DNA of 64,000 nucleotides, from positions 62,001 to 126,000 of the forward strand of contig JAFIGV010000027.1 of the NCBI GenBank assembly GCA_017849575.1, in the 5' to 3' direction. The notes under the pieces are model-generated. The model was not told the DNA's origin. It saw only the letters and a list, made by a program, of their open reading frames with translations, and did not search any database. Below, one piece after another: positions 50,147 to 60,384 of the stretch. The DNA is from Flavipsychrobacter sp. GTDB taxonomy: Bacteria > Bacteroidota > Bacteroidia > Chitinophagales > Chitinophagaceae. The first letter of the stretch is position 1. Each line of letters opens with the position of its first letter. A program made the translations under genes and the position numbers.

Positions 50147-51946
50147 ATGCTCAAAAGATTTTTTTACATATTGCTATGCCTTGTGTCTTTGCCCTGGGAA
50201 GGAGTTGAGGCAAAAGACCGTGTAACGCTTTGGCACCAATATCTGAAGGCTACAGGAGTTGATAAAAAATCAGAACTTATCGGAGATATCAACCGGTGTT
50301 ATGCGCAGCAACCCCGTTTGCGCGACAGCCTCCTCACCCTGGCAATCGGATCTTCTTCGCTTGCCGGCACCGACAGCCTCACGATTGCTCTGCTCATAAG
50401 CTATTTCGAAAACAAAGTTTACAAAGAAGAGGAGATTACCGACCTGCAGGAGGTAGATGAAAAGGCAAAACAACTCAATGAGCTTGCTACCGCGCACAAC
50501 GATAATCGATGGCGCTATAGTGGCTACAAGGCTCTTGCGATAGTGGCGGGTGCTGCAAAAAATTATCGTGTTGCATCCTCTTACATGGAAAAGGCCTACA
50601 AGATTGCCAGCCTTACCCGCCAACCCGGATTAATGGCGGATGCACTATTGTACCTCGGTTTGTGCACGGAAAGACAAAACAGAAAGGTCGATGCTTTTTT
50701 TCAGTACACTGAGGCACTTGTGATGGCGGAGGAACTTGACGATCGATTGCTGAAATACCAGGGCTACGGGCGGCTGTCTGATTTTTATCATTCGCTCAAC
50801 AACCTTCCCAAGGCCAGGGCGTACAAGACGCGACAGATAAGCCTGGTCACCAGCGAACATCCGGTGGATTCCTTCGATTATTCCGGACTGCTGAAGGACT
50901 ACATGCTTATCCTGTTCGACAACCACGAAGAACATGAAGCCAGGCGTATTTTTCAAAAAATCGTGAGCTATGCTAACGCTCATCAATTCCAATCTCTGAA
51001 AGACAATGTTTTTTCCATCTACCGCTACTACCTGATTAAGGATAACCAGTTAAAAGCGTTATCGGAGCTTTATGAGGAAGATTATCCTGAAGAGCTCGCC
51101 CGGCTGCGCGCCAAAAATGACTTTAACTACCTTCGATTGCAGGCTTATTTTTCAGAAGTGCACGGACACTTCGATTCGGCCTTCCTTTATTATCAGAAAG
51201 CTACAGTTGCACTCGCCAGAGAGCGGCCCCACGATGTGGACAATAAAACCAATCTACACAAACGTTTCGGGGAGTTTCTATTTCGCAGCGGAAAGTTGCA
51301 GCCTGCCTTGCAGCAGTTCGACAGTGCCATGACTTCCGCAGAGCTATCTTCCTATCTTCCCTTTAAGGCAGACGTTGCTCATTACCTTGACACGGTGCAT
51401 TATCTTCTGGGTCATTATAAAGAAGCCTACCAATATGCACAGTTAGAAAAAAAATACTCTGATAGTGCAACAGCCCTCAACAAAGCAGAAGCCATCTTAA
51501 AAAATGAGGTGGAGTTTGAAGAAAAGCAAAAGGAAATTGCTCTGGCTGCCGATGAAGAGAAAACACGAAGAAGACACAATCTGCAATACATGGGCCTGGC
51601 GATCGGTGTGTTTTCCAGCTTTATTATTCTCGCTATGCTGGGTTCATTCAAAGTGCATCGCTGGTTTATCAAGGCAATGGGCTTTTTTGCCTTTATCTTC
51701 TTTTTTGAATTTATCATTCTGCTCGCCGACAATCAGATCCACCATATCACCCACGGCGAACCCTGGAAAGTGATGGCCATAAAAATTGTACTGATCGGCA
51801 TTTTACTGCCCTTGCATCATTGGCTGGAAGAGCAGGTGGTGCATTATCTCCAGCATCATAAACTCATCGATCCAAGAAAAATTACTTTGCGGTGGAAAAG
51901 AAAAAAACCGCAGGTAGAAACGGAACCCGAAATCGGCAGCAATTAA
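50147..51946 (+). CDS. Secreted/membrane TPR protein
   Basis: The 599-residue protein has a signal peptide-like start (MLKRFFYILLCLVSLPWEGVEA) and helical repeats typical of TPRs from about 80 to 450 (for example YKALAIVAGAAKNYRVASSYMEKAYKIA and ADALLYLGLCTERQNRKVDAFFQYTEALVMA). A coiled coil follows, then three membrane helices near 485-505, 510-530 and 545-565, and a basic C-terminus. The layout is like Bacteroidota TPR sensor proteins with a 7TM or kinase output, but no kinase domain is present. Possibly a membrane scaffold. Function not assigned. Confidence 0.75.
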   Translation: MLKRFFYILLCLVSLPWEGVEAKDRVTLWHQYLKATGVDKKSELIGDINRCYAQQPRLRDSLLTLAIGSSSLAGTDSLTIALLISYFENKVYKEEEITDLQEVDEKAKQLNELATAHNDNRWRYSGYKALAIVAGAAKNYRVASSYMEKAYKIASLTRQPGLMADALLYLGLCTERQNRKVDAFFQYTEALVMAEELDDRLLKYQGYGRLSDFYHSLNNLPKARAYKTRQISLVTSEHPVDSFDYSGLLKDYMLILFDNHEEHEARRIFQKIVSYANAHQFQSLKDNVFSIYRYYLIKDNQLKALSELYEEDYPEELARLRAKNDFNYLRLQAYFSEVHGHFDSAFLYYQKATVALARERPHDVDNKTNLHKRFGEFLFRSGKLQPALQQFDSAMTSAELSSYLPFKADVAHYLDTVHYLLGHYKEAYQYAQLEKKYSDSATALNKAEAILKNEVEFEEKQKEIALAADEEKTRRRHNLQYMGLAIGVFSSFIILAMLGSFKVHRWFIKAMGFFAFIFFFEFIILLADNQIHHITHGEPWKVMAIKIVLIGILLPLHHWLEEQVVHYLQHHKLIDPRKITLRWKRKKPQVETEPEIGSN

Positions 51947-52056
51947 TCGAAACGAAAAAGCAGGAACGATTGGTTGAAAAGCCTGAGGGTGCCGGGCATC
52001 CCGCTCAAACGAAATCCTAACAATCCGTACCTTCAACTCACTACAAATTTCTTTCG

Positions 52057-55000
52057 ATGAGTATCAACGAAACCCTTTTTCAGGAGCGCTATCAAAAGTT
52101 GAACGCAGCTCAAAAAGAAGCGGTCAACACGGTTTATGGACCGGTAATGGTTATTGCCGGGCCCGGCACGGGAAAAACAGAAGTGCTTGCCATGCGCATA
52201 GCTAATTTGCTGCGTAGCGATGCACAGATTAAACCCTACGAAATTCTCTGCCTAACCTTTACCGACGAAGGTACCATAGCCATGCGTCGCAGGCTGTTGC
52301 AGATCATTGGTGAAGACGCGCACAAGCTGCACATCTACACCTTTCACGCGTTTTGTAATTCTATCATACAGTCGAATCCGGAATATTTTGGCTTGCGCGA
52401 TCTGATGCCCATATCCGACCTGGAGCGAATGAACCTGATCTACGACATGATCAAAACCCTTCCCGAAGGGCATTTGCTGCGCCGGCTGAAAGGCGATCTT
52501 TTTTACGATGCTAAAAACCTTGCTACACTTTTCGATATGATGAAATCGGAAGACTGGACCGTAGAGCGGGTTTGTGAAGACATTGATTTTACAATCAGCG
52601 ATTTTCCCAACAGAAGTAAATATCAATACAAAAAAGCCAATAGTAAAAAAGGCATACAGCCCGGCGACCCCAAAACCGCCGAAATCAAAAAAGATAGTGA
52701 CAGGCTGGAACGGACGCGCGCTGCAGCCAAACTCTTTACGGAATACGACCGAAGAATGCGCGACAGCGGTCGTTACGATTTCAATGACATGATCCTTTGG
52801 GTGCTCAAGGCATTCAAAGAAAATCCCGAATTTCTACAGCGCCAGCAGGAGCGTTTTCAGTTCATTCTTGCCGACGAGTTTCAGGACACGAGCGGCGCGC
52901 AGAGCGAACTACTCACGATGCTCGCCAGCTATTGGGCAGATCCCAACCTCTTTATCGTAGGCGATGATGATCAATCCATTTTTGAATTTCAAGGCGCACG
53001 AATACAAAACATCCTCGACTTTTACGAACGCTATAAGGATTCCATCAAAGTAATTGTGCTGAAGGAAAATTACCGGTCATCGCAATTGATCCTCGATGCC
53101 GCGGCCGCCACTATTCGCCACAATCAGCAAAGGCTTATCCATCAGTTGGATGAACTCAGCCTCGACAAAAACATCCTGTCGGCACATGAGCGCTTTGCCC
53201 GTGAATCCTGCAGTCCGCCGGCGGTGCGCAGCTATTTCAATCAGTTGCACGAAGAGGCAGACATTGTGGCGCAGATAGAAGATTTGCAGCGCAGCGGTGT
53301 TTCGCTAAGCAATGTTGCTGTGTTGTATGCGCAGCACCGGCAGGCAGCCAATATCATTTCTCTTTTGGAGAAAAAAGGTATTCCTTACTGGGTAAAACGC
53401 CCGGTCAATATTCTGGAACTTCCATTGGTAACGCAGTTGCTCGACATTTTTCGTTATCTGCAACTTGAGCTTCAAGTGTCGTTCTCCGGCGAAGATCTCT
53501 TGTTCCGGCTCATGCACGCGCCATTTTTCGCAGCGGTACCCATTGATGTCGCTTCCCTGAGCCTTTACCTTCAGTCGAAAGACCGTAAATACAAGCACTG
53601 GCGACACTTGCTTCAGGATGCGCTGCTGCTGCAAACGCTGGAGCTTGATAAGCCGGCTGCACTCTCAAAACTCGGCGAAAATCTGGAAAAATGGCTTCGC
53701 GAAATGCCATTGCTCACGCTGCCCATGCTTTTGGAGAACATCCTGTACGATAGCGGTATCGTTGCCTTTTTGCTGCGCGGCGAAAACACCGTTTGGGATA
53801 TGCAGGTATTGAATACGTTTTTTGATTTTATCAAAGAAGAAGCGGCTAAAAACCCAAGGCTCACACTTTCTTCGTTGCTGGAAATGATTGATCAGATGCT
53901 GATGGAAAAGATCAGCATCCCCATTCAGAAGGTGGTGAAGCAAGAGCATGGTGTGCGCTTTTATACTGCCTTTAGCGCAAAGGGTCATGAGTTTGAACAT
54001 GTCTTTGTCACCGGGCTTACCAAAAACTTCTGGGAGTCGAAATCGGGCGGCAGCCGGGGTTTCACACTGCCCGATTCTCTGATCAACCTGCTCGATTCTG
54101 AGGAGGAGAATAAGAACAATGAGGAAGTAGCGCGCAGACTGCTTTACGTGGCGATGACCCGGGCAAAAAAACATCTTTACCTTTCGTTTGCCGCTAAAGA
54201 CAATAAAGACAAGGAGCTGGAGGGTTCAAGATTTCTAGATGAAGTAAAGGCATTGACCATAGTCGAAAATCTTGCGCTCGACAACGAAGCGATTGTGCAG
54301 CATATTGGAGCTTCGCTGCTGCCCGCGCCGGCCGTGAACATTACACTGGCAAAAAAAGAACTGATCGCCAGGCGGCTGGAGCAGTTTGTGCTGAGCGTAT
54401 CTGCCATGAATAAATATCTGCGCTGTCCGGTTGCTTTTTATTACGAGTATATCCTTCGTGTGCCGGAAGCAAAGTCGGATTCGCTTTCCTTCGGTATAGC
54501 GGTGCACTATGCTCTGGAGCAGATGTTTAAGAAAATGACCGCTGATGCGCAGCGTGCGTTTCCGCCTTTGGAAGATGTACTCGGGTCTTTCCGCTATAAG
54601 ATGCGTCGTGAAGAAGGCTCCTTCACCGAGCTGCAGTTTGAGCGTCGCATGGAACTCGGCGCCCGCATCATTACGGAGTACTACCAGCATTATCTCGATT
54701 CCTTCAATAAAGTAACCCTATCGGAGTATAATATCGGAACAGTGGTGGTAAATGGCGTGCCTATTAAAGGCAAGCTCGACAAGATAGAATTCGACGGAAA
54801 AAATTGTGTGGTGGTGGATTACAAAACGGGCAACCCGGAATATGCCTCACGGAAGGAGCTGCATCCTCCCTCCGAAGGCAACCCGAATGGCGGCGACTAC
54901 TGGCGGCAAATGGTGTTTTACAAATTGCTTTTAGATAATTTTCCTGCTGCGCGCGAGTGGACGATGACCGCCGGGATGTTTGATTTTATAGAGAAGAACT

Positions 55001-55212
55001 CGAAAGATGAATTTGTGCGTTTTACCGTTCCGATCGGCGCCCACGATGTAACCACAGTGAGACAACAGATAAAGCAGGTGTACGACAGTATTATGAACCA
55101 CGAATTTGAGCAAGGTTGCAATGAAGAAGACTGCCGCTGGTGCAACTTCTCGAGGCAATATGAGCTCAGCAAGTCTGGGAAGGAAGATATTGATGAGCCG
55201 GAAATGGTATGA
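52057..55212 (+). CDS. UvrD-type helicase with iron-sulfur RecB-family nuclease domain
   Basis: The 1051-residue protein has superfamily 1A helicase motifs: Walker A AGPGTGKTEV (about 32-41), motif II ADEFQDTSG (near 272), GDDDQSIFEFQGAR (near 303), and motif VI YVAMTRAKKH near 706. The C-terminal nuclease domain (about 785-1035) has LDKIEFDGKNCVVVDYKTG near 907-925 with catalytic Asp and Asp-Tyr-Lys. Four cysteines, Cys790, Cys1021, Cys1026 and Cys1029, match the iron-sulfur staple of AddB/AdnB and Cas4-type nucleases. It likely resects DNA ends in recombination. It acts as a single chain, with no AddA/RecC partner gene next to it. Confidence 0.93.
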   Translation: MSINETLFQERYQKLNAAQKEAVNTVYGPVMVIAGPGTGKTEVLAMRIANLLRSDAQIKPYEILCLTFTDEGTIAMRRRLLQIIGEDAHKLHIYTFHAFCNSIIQSNPEYFGLRDLMPISDLERMNLIYDMIKTLPEGHLLRRLKGDLFYDAKNLATLFDMMKSEDWTVERVCEDIDFTISDFPNRSKYQYKKANSKKGIQPGDPKTAEIKKDSDRLERTRAAAKLFTEYDRRMRDSGRYDFNDMILWVLKAFKENPEFLQRQQERFQFILADEFQDTSGAQSELLTMLASYWADPNLFIVGDDDQSIFEFQGARIQNILDFYERYKDSIKVIVLKENYRSSQLILDAAAATIRHNQQRLIHQLDELSLDKNILSAHERFARESCSPPAVRSYFNQLHEEADIVAQIEDLQRSGVSLSNVAVLYAQHRQAANIISLLEKKGIPYWVKRPVNILELPLVTQLLDIFRYLQLELQVSFSGEDLLFRLMHAPFFAAVPIDVASLSLYLQSKDRKYKHWRHLLQDALLLQTLELDKPAALSKLGENLEKWLREMPLLTLPMLLENILYDSGIVAFLLRGENTVWDMQVLNTFFDFIKEEAAKNPRLTLSSLLEMIDQMLMEKISIPIQKVVKQEHGVRFYTAFSAKGHEFEHVFVTGLTKNFWESKSGGSRGFTLPDSLINLLDSEEENKNNEEVARRLLYVAMTRAKKHLYLSFAAKDNKDKELEGSRFLDEVKALTIVENLALDNEAIVQHIGASLLPAPAVNITLAKKELIARRLEQFVLSVSAMNKYLRCPVAFYYEYILRVPEAKSDSLSFGIAVHYALEQMFKKMTADAQRAFPPLEDVLGSFRYKMRREEGSFTELQFERRMELGARIITEYYQHYLDSFNKVTLSEYNIGTVVVNGVPIKGKLDKIEFDGKNCVVVDYKTGNPEYASRKELHPPSEGNPNGGDYWRQMVFYKLLLDNFPAAREWTMTAGMFDFIEKNSKDEFVRFTVPIGAHDVTTVRQQIKQVYDSIMNHEFEQGCNEEDCRWCNFSRQYELSKSGKEDIDEPEMV

Positions 55213-55217
55213 CAAAA

Positions 55218-55244
55218 AAAGCCGGCCTTAACAGGCACGGCTTT
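55218..55244. terminator. Hairpin terminator after the UvrD gene, stronger on the minus strand
   Basis: AAAGCCG (55218-55224) pairs with CGGCTTT (55238-55244), with an inner CCT/AGG stem. On the minus strand a run of seven T follows; on the plus strand only TTT. It may end both the UvrD transcript and any read-through from the DUF349 gene. Confidence 0.6.
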
Positions 55245-55347
55245 CACATCACCAAAACAAACACAACATTTATCGCATTTCCATGTTCCTTTGGTTATGT
55301 TCAAATGCAATGCCGGAAACGGCTCTGATTTGTTAAAAATGTTGCAT

Positions 55348-55381
55348 AAAAAAAGCCCGCGGAGGTTATTCGCGCTGGCGT
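55348..55381 (-). terminator. Terminator of the DUF349 gene (minus strand)
   Basis: On the minus strand GCC-AG-CGCG pairs with CGCG-GGC and is followed by seven T. It lies 24 bases after the stop at 55405. Confidence 0.55.
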
Positions 55382-55404
55382 AAAAAAATATTCGATCATT
55401 TTAT

Positions 55405-57003
55405 TTACGAATTCTCCTCATCGGGCGAGGCAGCCGGGCCAGCTTCCTTGTTTTCATTTTTGTGAAGGTCGGCTATCAGCGACTCCTTATGCGCTATGCG
55501 TTGCTCGCATCCCTTGATGAGTTTAGTAAGGTGGGCGCGCAGTTCTTTTTCCTTGTTGCCGGGAGTTACATTTTGCAGCGCCTCGTTGAAGTCGGCCAGT
55601 TTTTCTCTTTCTTCACTTAGCTCATGTTCCAGTTCGTGTAAAAAACTCCGGGCACGCTCTTCCTTCTGCTTCAGTTTCTTTTCAAAATGCTGTTTGCGTC
55701 GTTCCCGGTCGGCATCTTTCCGATTGAAGAAGTACTTGCGTGCGGCAATAAACTGCTCCCACAGTTCGTCACCATATTCCCGGGGCACCGGTCCTATTTT
55801 TTTCCATTCGGTAAACAGCTCATTCATCTCCTCTGTAGCCTCGCGCCACTGATTGGAGTTTTTTACTTCTTCGGCCCGCTTGGCCAGGGCCAGCTTTTGT
55901 GCATAATTATCTTCCAGCGCCACCCTTAGGTTTTGGGTATGCTGGCGTTTGTTGTTGAAGAATACCTCTTTGGCGGCGTTTAGTCTGTTCCATATTTCGT
56001 CGGCTTTTTCAAGCGGCACTCTGCCTATCGCTTTCCATTCTTCCATCAAAGCCGCATAGGCATTTGTGGTCTTGGTCCAGTCCCGGCTATCTTTCAGCGC
56101 CTCGGCTCTTTCCAGCAAGGCCAGCTTTAGGGTGTAGTTCTGTTCCTGCTCAGCCTTTATGGCCTCGAAGTGTGCGTTTTTCCGTTCAAAGAAACCATTT
56201 TTAGAAAGGATAAAACGGCTCCACAGTTCTTCGTTTTTATCATTCCATGTGTGTCCGGCAGCCTTCCATTCATCCATGAGCTGCTTAAATACTTCGGTCG
56301 TTTGTTTCCAGTCTTCTGATTGGGCCAGTGCTTCTGCTTTTTCCACAATCTCCAGTTTGAGATCGAGGTTGTGCATCATCTCTTTTTCGCTATCCTCCTG
56401 ATGTTGCCGCTTTCTTTCGTAAAATTTATTTTTTGCCTGCTCCAGCCTGCTCCACAACTCTTCATTGCGATGTTTATCGACAAAGCCGATTTGCTTCCAC
56501 TGCTGCTCCAGATCTTTCAATTGCTGGGTGGTTTCTTTCCAGTTTTCGCTTTCGGAAGCGACGGTTTCTATTTGCTCCAGCACGGCTTTTTTCTGTCGGT
56601 GGTTTTCCTCCACCAGCTCGTCCAGGCTTTTTTCCCAGTCTTTTACTTTTTCCAGCAGCAAGGCAAAGTTGCCAATGGCATTGGCATGCAGCAGATATTC
56701 TTTCAGTCGCGATACTTTGCCCAGTAGCTTCAGCCTGTCGTCGGCGGCGTCCCATTCGGTTTGTAGCTCTGCCACCCGGCCTTCCACTTCCGGAAACTTA
56801 TCGAGCAGTGCATTGATTAGCGCTGAACTATTATCGGGGGTAAGTGTGCCCAGGCTGCGTTCTGCATGTTGTGCATTGGCCTGTAGCATCAGTTCACCAT
56901 GTTCATTCAGCGAGCAGAATTCTTTCCCTTTAAAATCGGCATTTTCCCACCAAACGCGAAGGGTATCGGCAGGGGTAACTTCGTTTGTCATAACCTCATC
57001 CAT
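55405..57003 (-). CDS. DUF349-repeat protein
   Basis: The 532-residue protein is almost all helix, with about five tandem DUF349 repeats of roughly 75 residues. Each carries W..LM.EWK..G.(V/T)....(D/E).(L/I)W.RF..A...FF..(K/R), for example WKAIGRVPLEKADEIWNRLNAAKEVFF and WKKIGPVPREYGDELWEQFIAA. The ends are acidic and probably disordered. DUF349 proteins are common in Bacteroidota and some Actinobacteria; their function is unknown, though they are expressed well and could be coiled scaffolds. An alternative start is Met5. It ends with its own terminator. Confidence 0.88.
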   Translation of the reverse strand: MDEVMTNEVTPADTLRVWWENADFKGKEFCSLNEHGELMLQANAQHAERSLGTLTPDNSSALINALLDKFPEVEGRVAELQTEWDAADDRLKLLGKVSRLKEYLLHANAIGNFALLLEKVKDWEKSLDELVEENHRQKKAVLEQIETVASESENWKETTQQLKDLEQQWKQIGFVDKHRNEELWSRLEQAKNKFYERKRQHQEDSEKEMMHNLDLKLEIVEKAEALAQSEDWKQTTEVFKQLMDEWKAAGHTWNDKNEELWSRFILSKNGFFERKNAHFEAIKAEQEQNYTLKLALLERAEALKDSRDWTKTTNAYAALMEEWKAIGRVPLEKADEIWNRLNAAKEVFFNNKRQHTQNLRVALEDNYAQKLALAKRAEEVKNSNQWREATEEMNELFTEWKKIGPVPREYGDELWEQFIAARKYFFNRKDADRERRKQHFEKKLKQKEERARSFLHELEHELSEEREKLADFNEALQNVTPGNKEKELRAHLTKLIKGCEQRIAHKESLIADLHKNENKEAGPAASPDEENS

Positions 57004-57085
57004 TAATGAAACCGGAACAATGATCGTTCTTCAAATCAGATATGCAATATACCGTTTTCTTATTTATAGAAATCGGTAAGGTGTA

Positions 57086-57874
57086 CTACCGTGCGCCAAA
57101 CACTTTTTGGAGCAAATCCGTAACCCGTGCTGTAGGGTTTGTGCGGATCTTGTTTTCCTCATCGGCTATGGTTACAAACAGGCCATTGAGTGCGCGTTCG
57201 GTAACATAAGCGGTCAGGTCGGGGTTGATCTTATTGAAGGTGGTCGGTAGATTATTGTAGAATGTAAATAACTGACTCCAAAGGTTGGCTACATTCAGCT
57301 TGTTCAGCGAGTTTTGTATCACCGGACGGAAGGCATTGGTCAGGGCGCCGGTGGTTCTGCTTCTGAGGTAGTTTGTTGCTGCACCGTTTCCGCCTTTCAG
57401 AATGTTGAGACCGTCCTGGATACTCATGGTCGTAATGGCATTGATAAAGATAGGTGCTGCCTTGCCCGCCGCATCTTCCGCTGCACGGTTCATCGACAGT
57501 ATGGTTCGATCTACGAGTTCGCCCATGCCCACCTGCCTTAGTGCGTTTTCTACTTTTTTGGCTTCGGGGGGCATCATCACCTTTATCAGGGCATTTCCAA
57601 AAAAGCCGTTCTGTACATTTAGTTTTCCGGCTGCATTTTTCGACGCCACTTCAAGCGCTTGTCGCAAACCTGAAACAATTTCATTATTGCTCAGGTTGTT
57701 TAGTGAAAAACCATTCCCGTTGTTCGTACTTCCGTTGTTGTTATTGCTGTTGTTGTTGCTGCTGCCCGACTGGCTGCCGCCAAATACCTGGTTTAATAAT
57801 TGCTCCAGCGACTGGGCCTGTGCGGGTCCGCTGAACAGCAGCAAACCGAGGATTATTGTTTTTAGTTTGTTCAT
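57086..57874 (-). CDS. DUF4197 secreted protein with Asn-rich stretch
   Basis: The ATG at 57874 starts a 262-residue protein with a signal peptide (MNKLKTIILGLLLFSGPAQAQ). A low-complexity part at about 30-60 is mostly Asn, Ser and Gly. Then comes the DUF4197 domain: LSNNEIVSGLRQALEVASKNAAG, MMPPEAKKVENALRQVGMGELVDRTILSMNRAAEDAAGKAAPIF, and TVLNPTARV-type ending DLLQKVFGAR. DUF4197 proteins are exported, often single copy in Bacteroidota and Proteobacteria, with no known function. The Asn-rich stretch is unusual and could vary in length by slippage of AAC repeats. Confidence 0.88.
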   Translation of the reverse strand: MNKLKTIILGLLLFSGPAQAQSLEQLLNQVFGGSQSGSSNNNSNNNNGSTNNGNGFSLNNLSNNEIVSGLRQALEVASKNAAGKLNVQNGFFGNALIKVMMPPEAKKVENALRQVGMGELVDRTILSMNRAAEDAAGKAAPIFINAITTMSIQDGLNILKGGNGAATNYLRSRTTGALTNAFRPVIQNSLNKLNVANLWSQLFTFYNNLPTTFNKINPDLTAYVTERALNGLFVTIADEENKIRTNPTARVTDLLQKVFGAR

Positions 57875-57915
57875 AAAATATAATTGGTTTTGCCTCAACC
57901 AAAAATGATACCACT

Positions 57916-60384
57916 TTAATATCCCTCGCCTTCACCCTGCTTCAGGTTGTCGCGGTCCTTCACAGATGGTGTCGTTCCCTGGTCTTTCCCCCTGCGTCCG
58001 CCCGGCTTTGTCTCAGACTTACCGAATCGCCAGGTAAAGGTAATATTGCCTATCCGTGTTTCTCTATCGCGATAAATGGTCTGAAAGGCCTGTGCCAATT
58101 CATAATTCGTGGTGTACTTTCTGGTATTGAAAATATCGGAAATATTGAGGACAATGCTTGCCTTATTTTTCAGCAGGTTTTTTCGAAAAGCCACATCCAG
58201 CCAATAGACTTCTTCTACCCGGCCCTGTGCGGCCACTTTGGGCGCTTCATAATTGCCGCTTACTTGCACAGAAAAGTTGTAGGGCAGACGTAGGTCGGTG
58301 TTTAATTTGGTAAACCAACTGCTGCCGTTGTTGTTGAGCGATGAAGTGGCCGTAGCACCATAGATTTCATTCTTAAAAAAATTGAAATTGAGCGTAGCGT
58401 TCCAGATCGGCAGGATATTGGCACGGGCGGTGAGCTCTACGCCATAGGTAATACCTTTATTCAGGTTTTGCGGCCGGGTAAAACTTGTACCGTCGGGATA
58501 AAATGTTTTGATGCGGTCGATAAGGTTTTGGGTGTACTGATAATAAAGACTGGCAATGACCATGTGGCCCTTGCTGAACTGTTTGCTGTAGTTGAGCTCT
58601 GTATTGTGAATGAACTCTGGTACCAGAGCCGGATTGCCGGAGCCTGTATCCATAGGGTTGGAGACATCTATATAGGGCATCATCTGAAAGAACGAGGGCC
58701 TGTCTGTGCGCCTGGTATAGCTGAGGTAAACAGACTGATCGGCGGGTAGTTTGTAAGAAAGGTAAGCTGAGGGAAAGAGATTGAGGAACTCATTGCTGTA
58801 GGATGCTCCATCTTTGAGCAGTGACGAAGTGCCTTCGTAGCGCGAGTATTCCAGCCGCAGGCCTGCCTGATAGCCAAAATTGCCAGCCTGATTTCTATAG
58901 CTCATATAGGCAGCATGCACTTGTTGGTTGTAGTCATAATCATTTTGCAGGGTAGCGTCCGGCCGGGGCCCGTTGCCGCTGTCTATCGTTGCGTTGTTAT
59001 TGCTCTGAAACCAATAGAGTTGTGATTTCCACCCGGCATCGAGCCTGCCGTCTTTTCCGGCAAAAGGTGTGGTAAAATCGGCCTGGCTGTTGAGGCTTGT
59101 GTTACTGCCGCTGCCCGGTGCGCGCTGGGTCACCGTGCCACCCATCGGTTGTGAAAGTGCATCATAACGGCTGGAGAAAAACTCCTGATTGCGGGTCACC
59201 CAGGTCTTCGCAAAGGTGATATTGGCTGTAACTTCCTGTGCGGGTTTTTTTCCTTTGTGTTTGAAATCGAGTGCGGTAGAACTGCTGAGCGGGCTCCCCA
59301 GATTGCTGGAGCTGCGCACGGTTGACGAGTCAACAATATCGCCACGGTTGTAAGTGTAGCGCGTATCTCCATCGTGTCCCCAAAGCATACTATTCACATT
59401 TTGTGTCAGCGACACTGTGTTTTTGCTGTTGATCTGATATTCTGCACCAAGGGTATTGAACCATCCGCCAAAGGTTCTCAGATTATCTTCATAGCTGGCA
59501 CTCGTCAGTGCTCCGTCTGCCAACCTTCTCTCATTGGAGGTGCGCTGATAATTGCGGTTGCGACGGTAGTTAGAATTCAGGAAAAAGTTCCACTTTTCAT
59601 TGCGCGCGTTCAGGGCCAGCGAGCCGTTGTATTTATCGCGCGTGCCTGCGCCCGCCGAAAGGCTGCCATTGATGCCAAACCGGTTGTCTTTTTTGGTGAT
59701 GATGTTGATAATGCCGGCCATGCCCTGCGCATCATATTTAGCCGACGGATTCGTGATGACTTCTACACTTTGTATGCTGGAAGCAGGCAAGCTTTGCAAT
59801 GCCGTGCCTACGTCGCCGGCCAAAAGGGTGGCGGGTTTTCCATCAATGAGCACCGTGGCCTCCTTTCCGCGCAGCACAATATCGCCATCTACATCTACAC
59901 TAAGCGAGGGCACATTTTTCATCGCATCCAGGGCGCTGCCTCCGCTTGAGGTCAGGTTCTTTTCTACGTTAAAAACCTTCTTATCCACGCTTAGCTCCAT
60001 CAGAGATTTTTCGGCGGTGATCTGCACTTCTTCAAGCGACTGACTGCTGGTACTTATGGATACTTTGCCCAACTGTTTGTCGGGTTGCGCCGGTGTGACG
60101 GTAATATCTCCAACGTAACGCTCCTTAAAGCCGATGATGTTGATACGCAGTATAAATCTTCCGAATCCGGTCTCTTCTATGACAAATGAACCATTTTCCC
60201 GGCTCAGGTCGCCGCTCACTACGGTAGAGTCTTCTTTCAGCAAGGTGAGGGTGGCATAGGCCACGGGTTTACTGGCAGCATCAACAATCTGGCCGCTGAT
60301 GCGTCCGGGCTTTTGCTGAGCAAAGGCCGCCTGCGAAAGACCAGCGAGCAGCATAAATGTAAATAGTGTTCTCAAAGTGTACAT
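57916..60384 (-). CDS. TonB-dependent-receptor-like outer-membrane beta-barrel protein
   Basis: The ATG at 60384 starts 822 residues with a signal peptide (TLRTLFTFMLLAGLSQAAFAQ). A CarboxypepD_reg-like domain (about 25-115, ISGQIVDAASKPVAYATLTLL) and a plug-like domain (about 120-220, SSIQSVEVITNPSAKYDAQGMAGIINI) follow. A large beta-barrel of the OMP_b-brl_3 type runs to about 800, with repeated aromatic strand ends such as WFNTLGAEYQINSKN. A basic tail rich in Gly, Lys and Arg follows after the last strand. No SusD-like partner is nearby, so it is not a SusC pair. It likely imports or binds a small ligand; substrate unknown. Confidence 0.9.
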   Translation of the reverse strand: MYTLRTLFTFMLLAGLSQAAFAQQKPGRISGQIVDAASKPVAYATLTLLKEDSTVVSGDLSRENGSFVIEETGFGRFILRINIIGFKERYVGDITVTPAQPDKQLGKVSISTSSQSLEEVQITAEKSLMELSVDKKVFNVEKNLTSSGGSALDAMKNVPSLSVDVDGDIVLRGKEATVLIDGKPATLLAGDVGTALQSLPASSIQSVEVITNPSAKYDAQGMAGIINIITKKDNRFGINGSLSAGAGTRDKYNGSLALNARNEKWNFFLNSNYRRNRNYQRTSNERRLADGALTSASYEDNLRTFGGWFNTLGAEYQINSKNTVSLTQNVNSMLWGHDGDTRYTYNRGDIVDSSTVRSSSNLGSPLSSSTALDFKHKGKKPAQEVTANITFAKTWVTRNQEFFSSRYDALSQPMGGTVTQRAPGSGSNTSLNSQADFTTPFAGKDGRLDAGWKSQLYWFQSNNNATIDSGNGPRPDATLQNDYDYNQQVHAAYMSYRNQAGNFGYQAGLRLEYSRYEGTSSLLKDGASYSNEFLNLFPSAYLSYKLPADQSVYLSYTRRTDRPSFFQMMPYIDVSNPMDTGSGNPALVPEFIHNTELNYSKQFSKGHMVIASLYYQYTQNLIDRIKTFYPDGTSFTRPQNLNKGITYGVELTARANILPIWNATLNFNFFKNEIYGATATSSLNNNGSSWFTKLNTDLRLPYNFSVQVSGNYEAPKVAAQGRVEEVYWLDVAFRKNLLKNKASIVLNISDIFNTRKYTTNYELAQAFQTIYRDRETRIGNITFTWRFGKSETKPGGRRGKDQGTTPSVKDRDNLKQGEGEGY

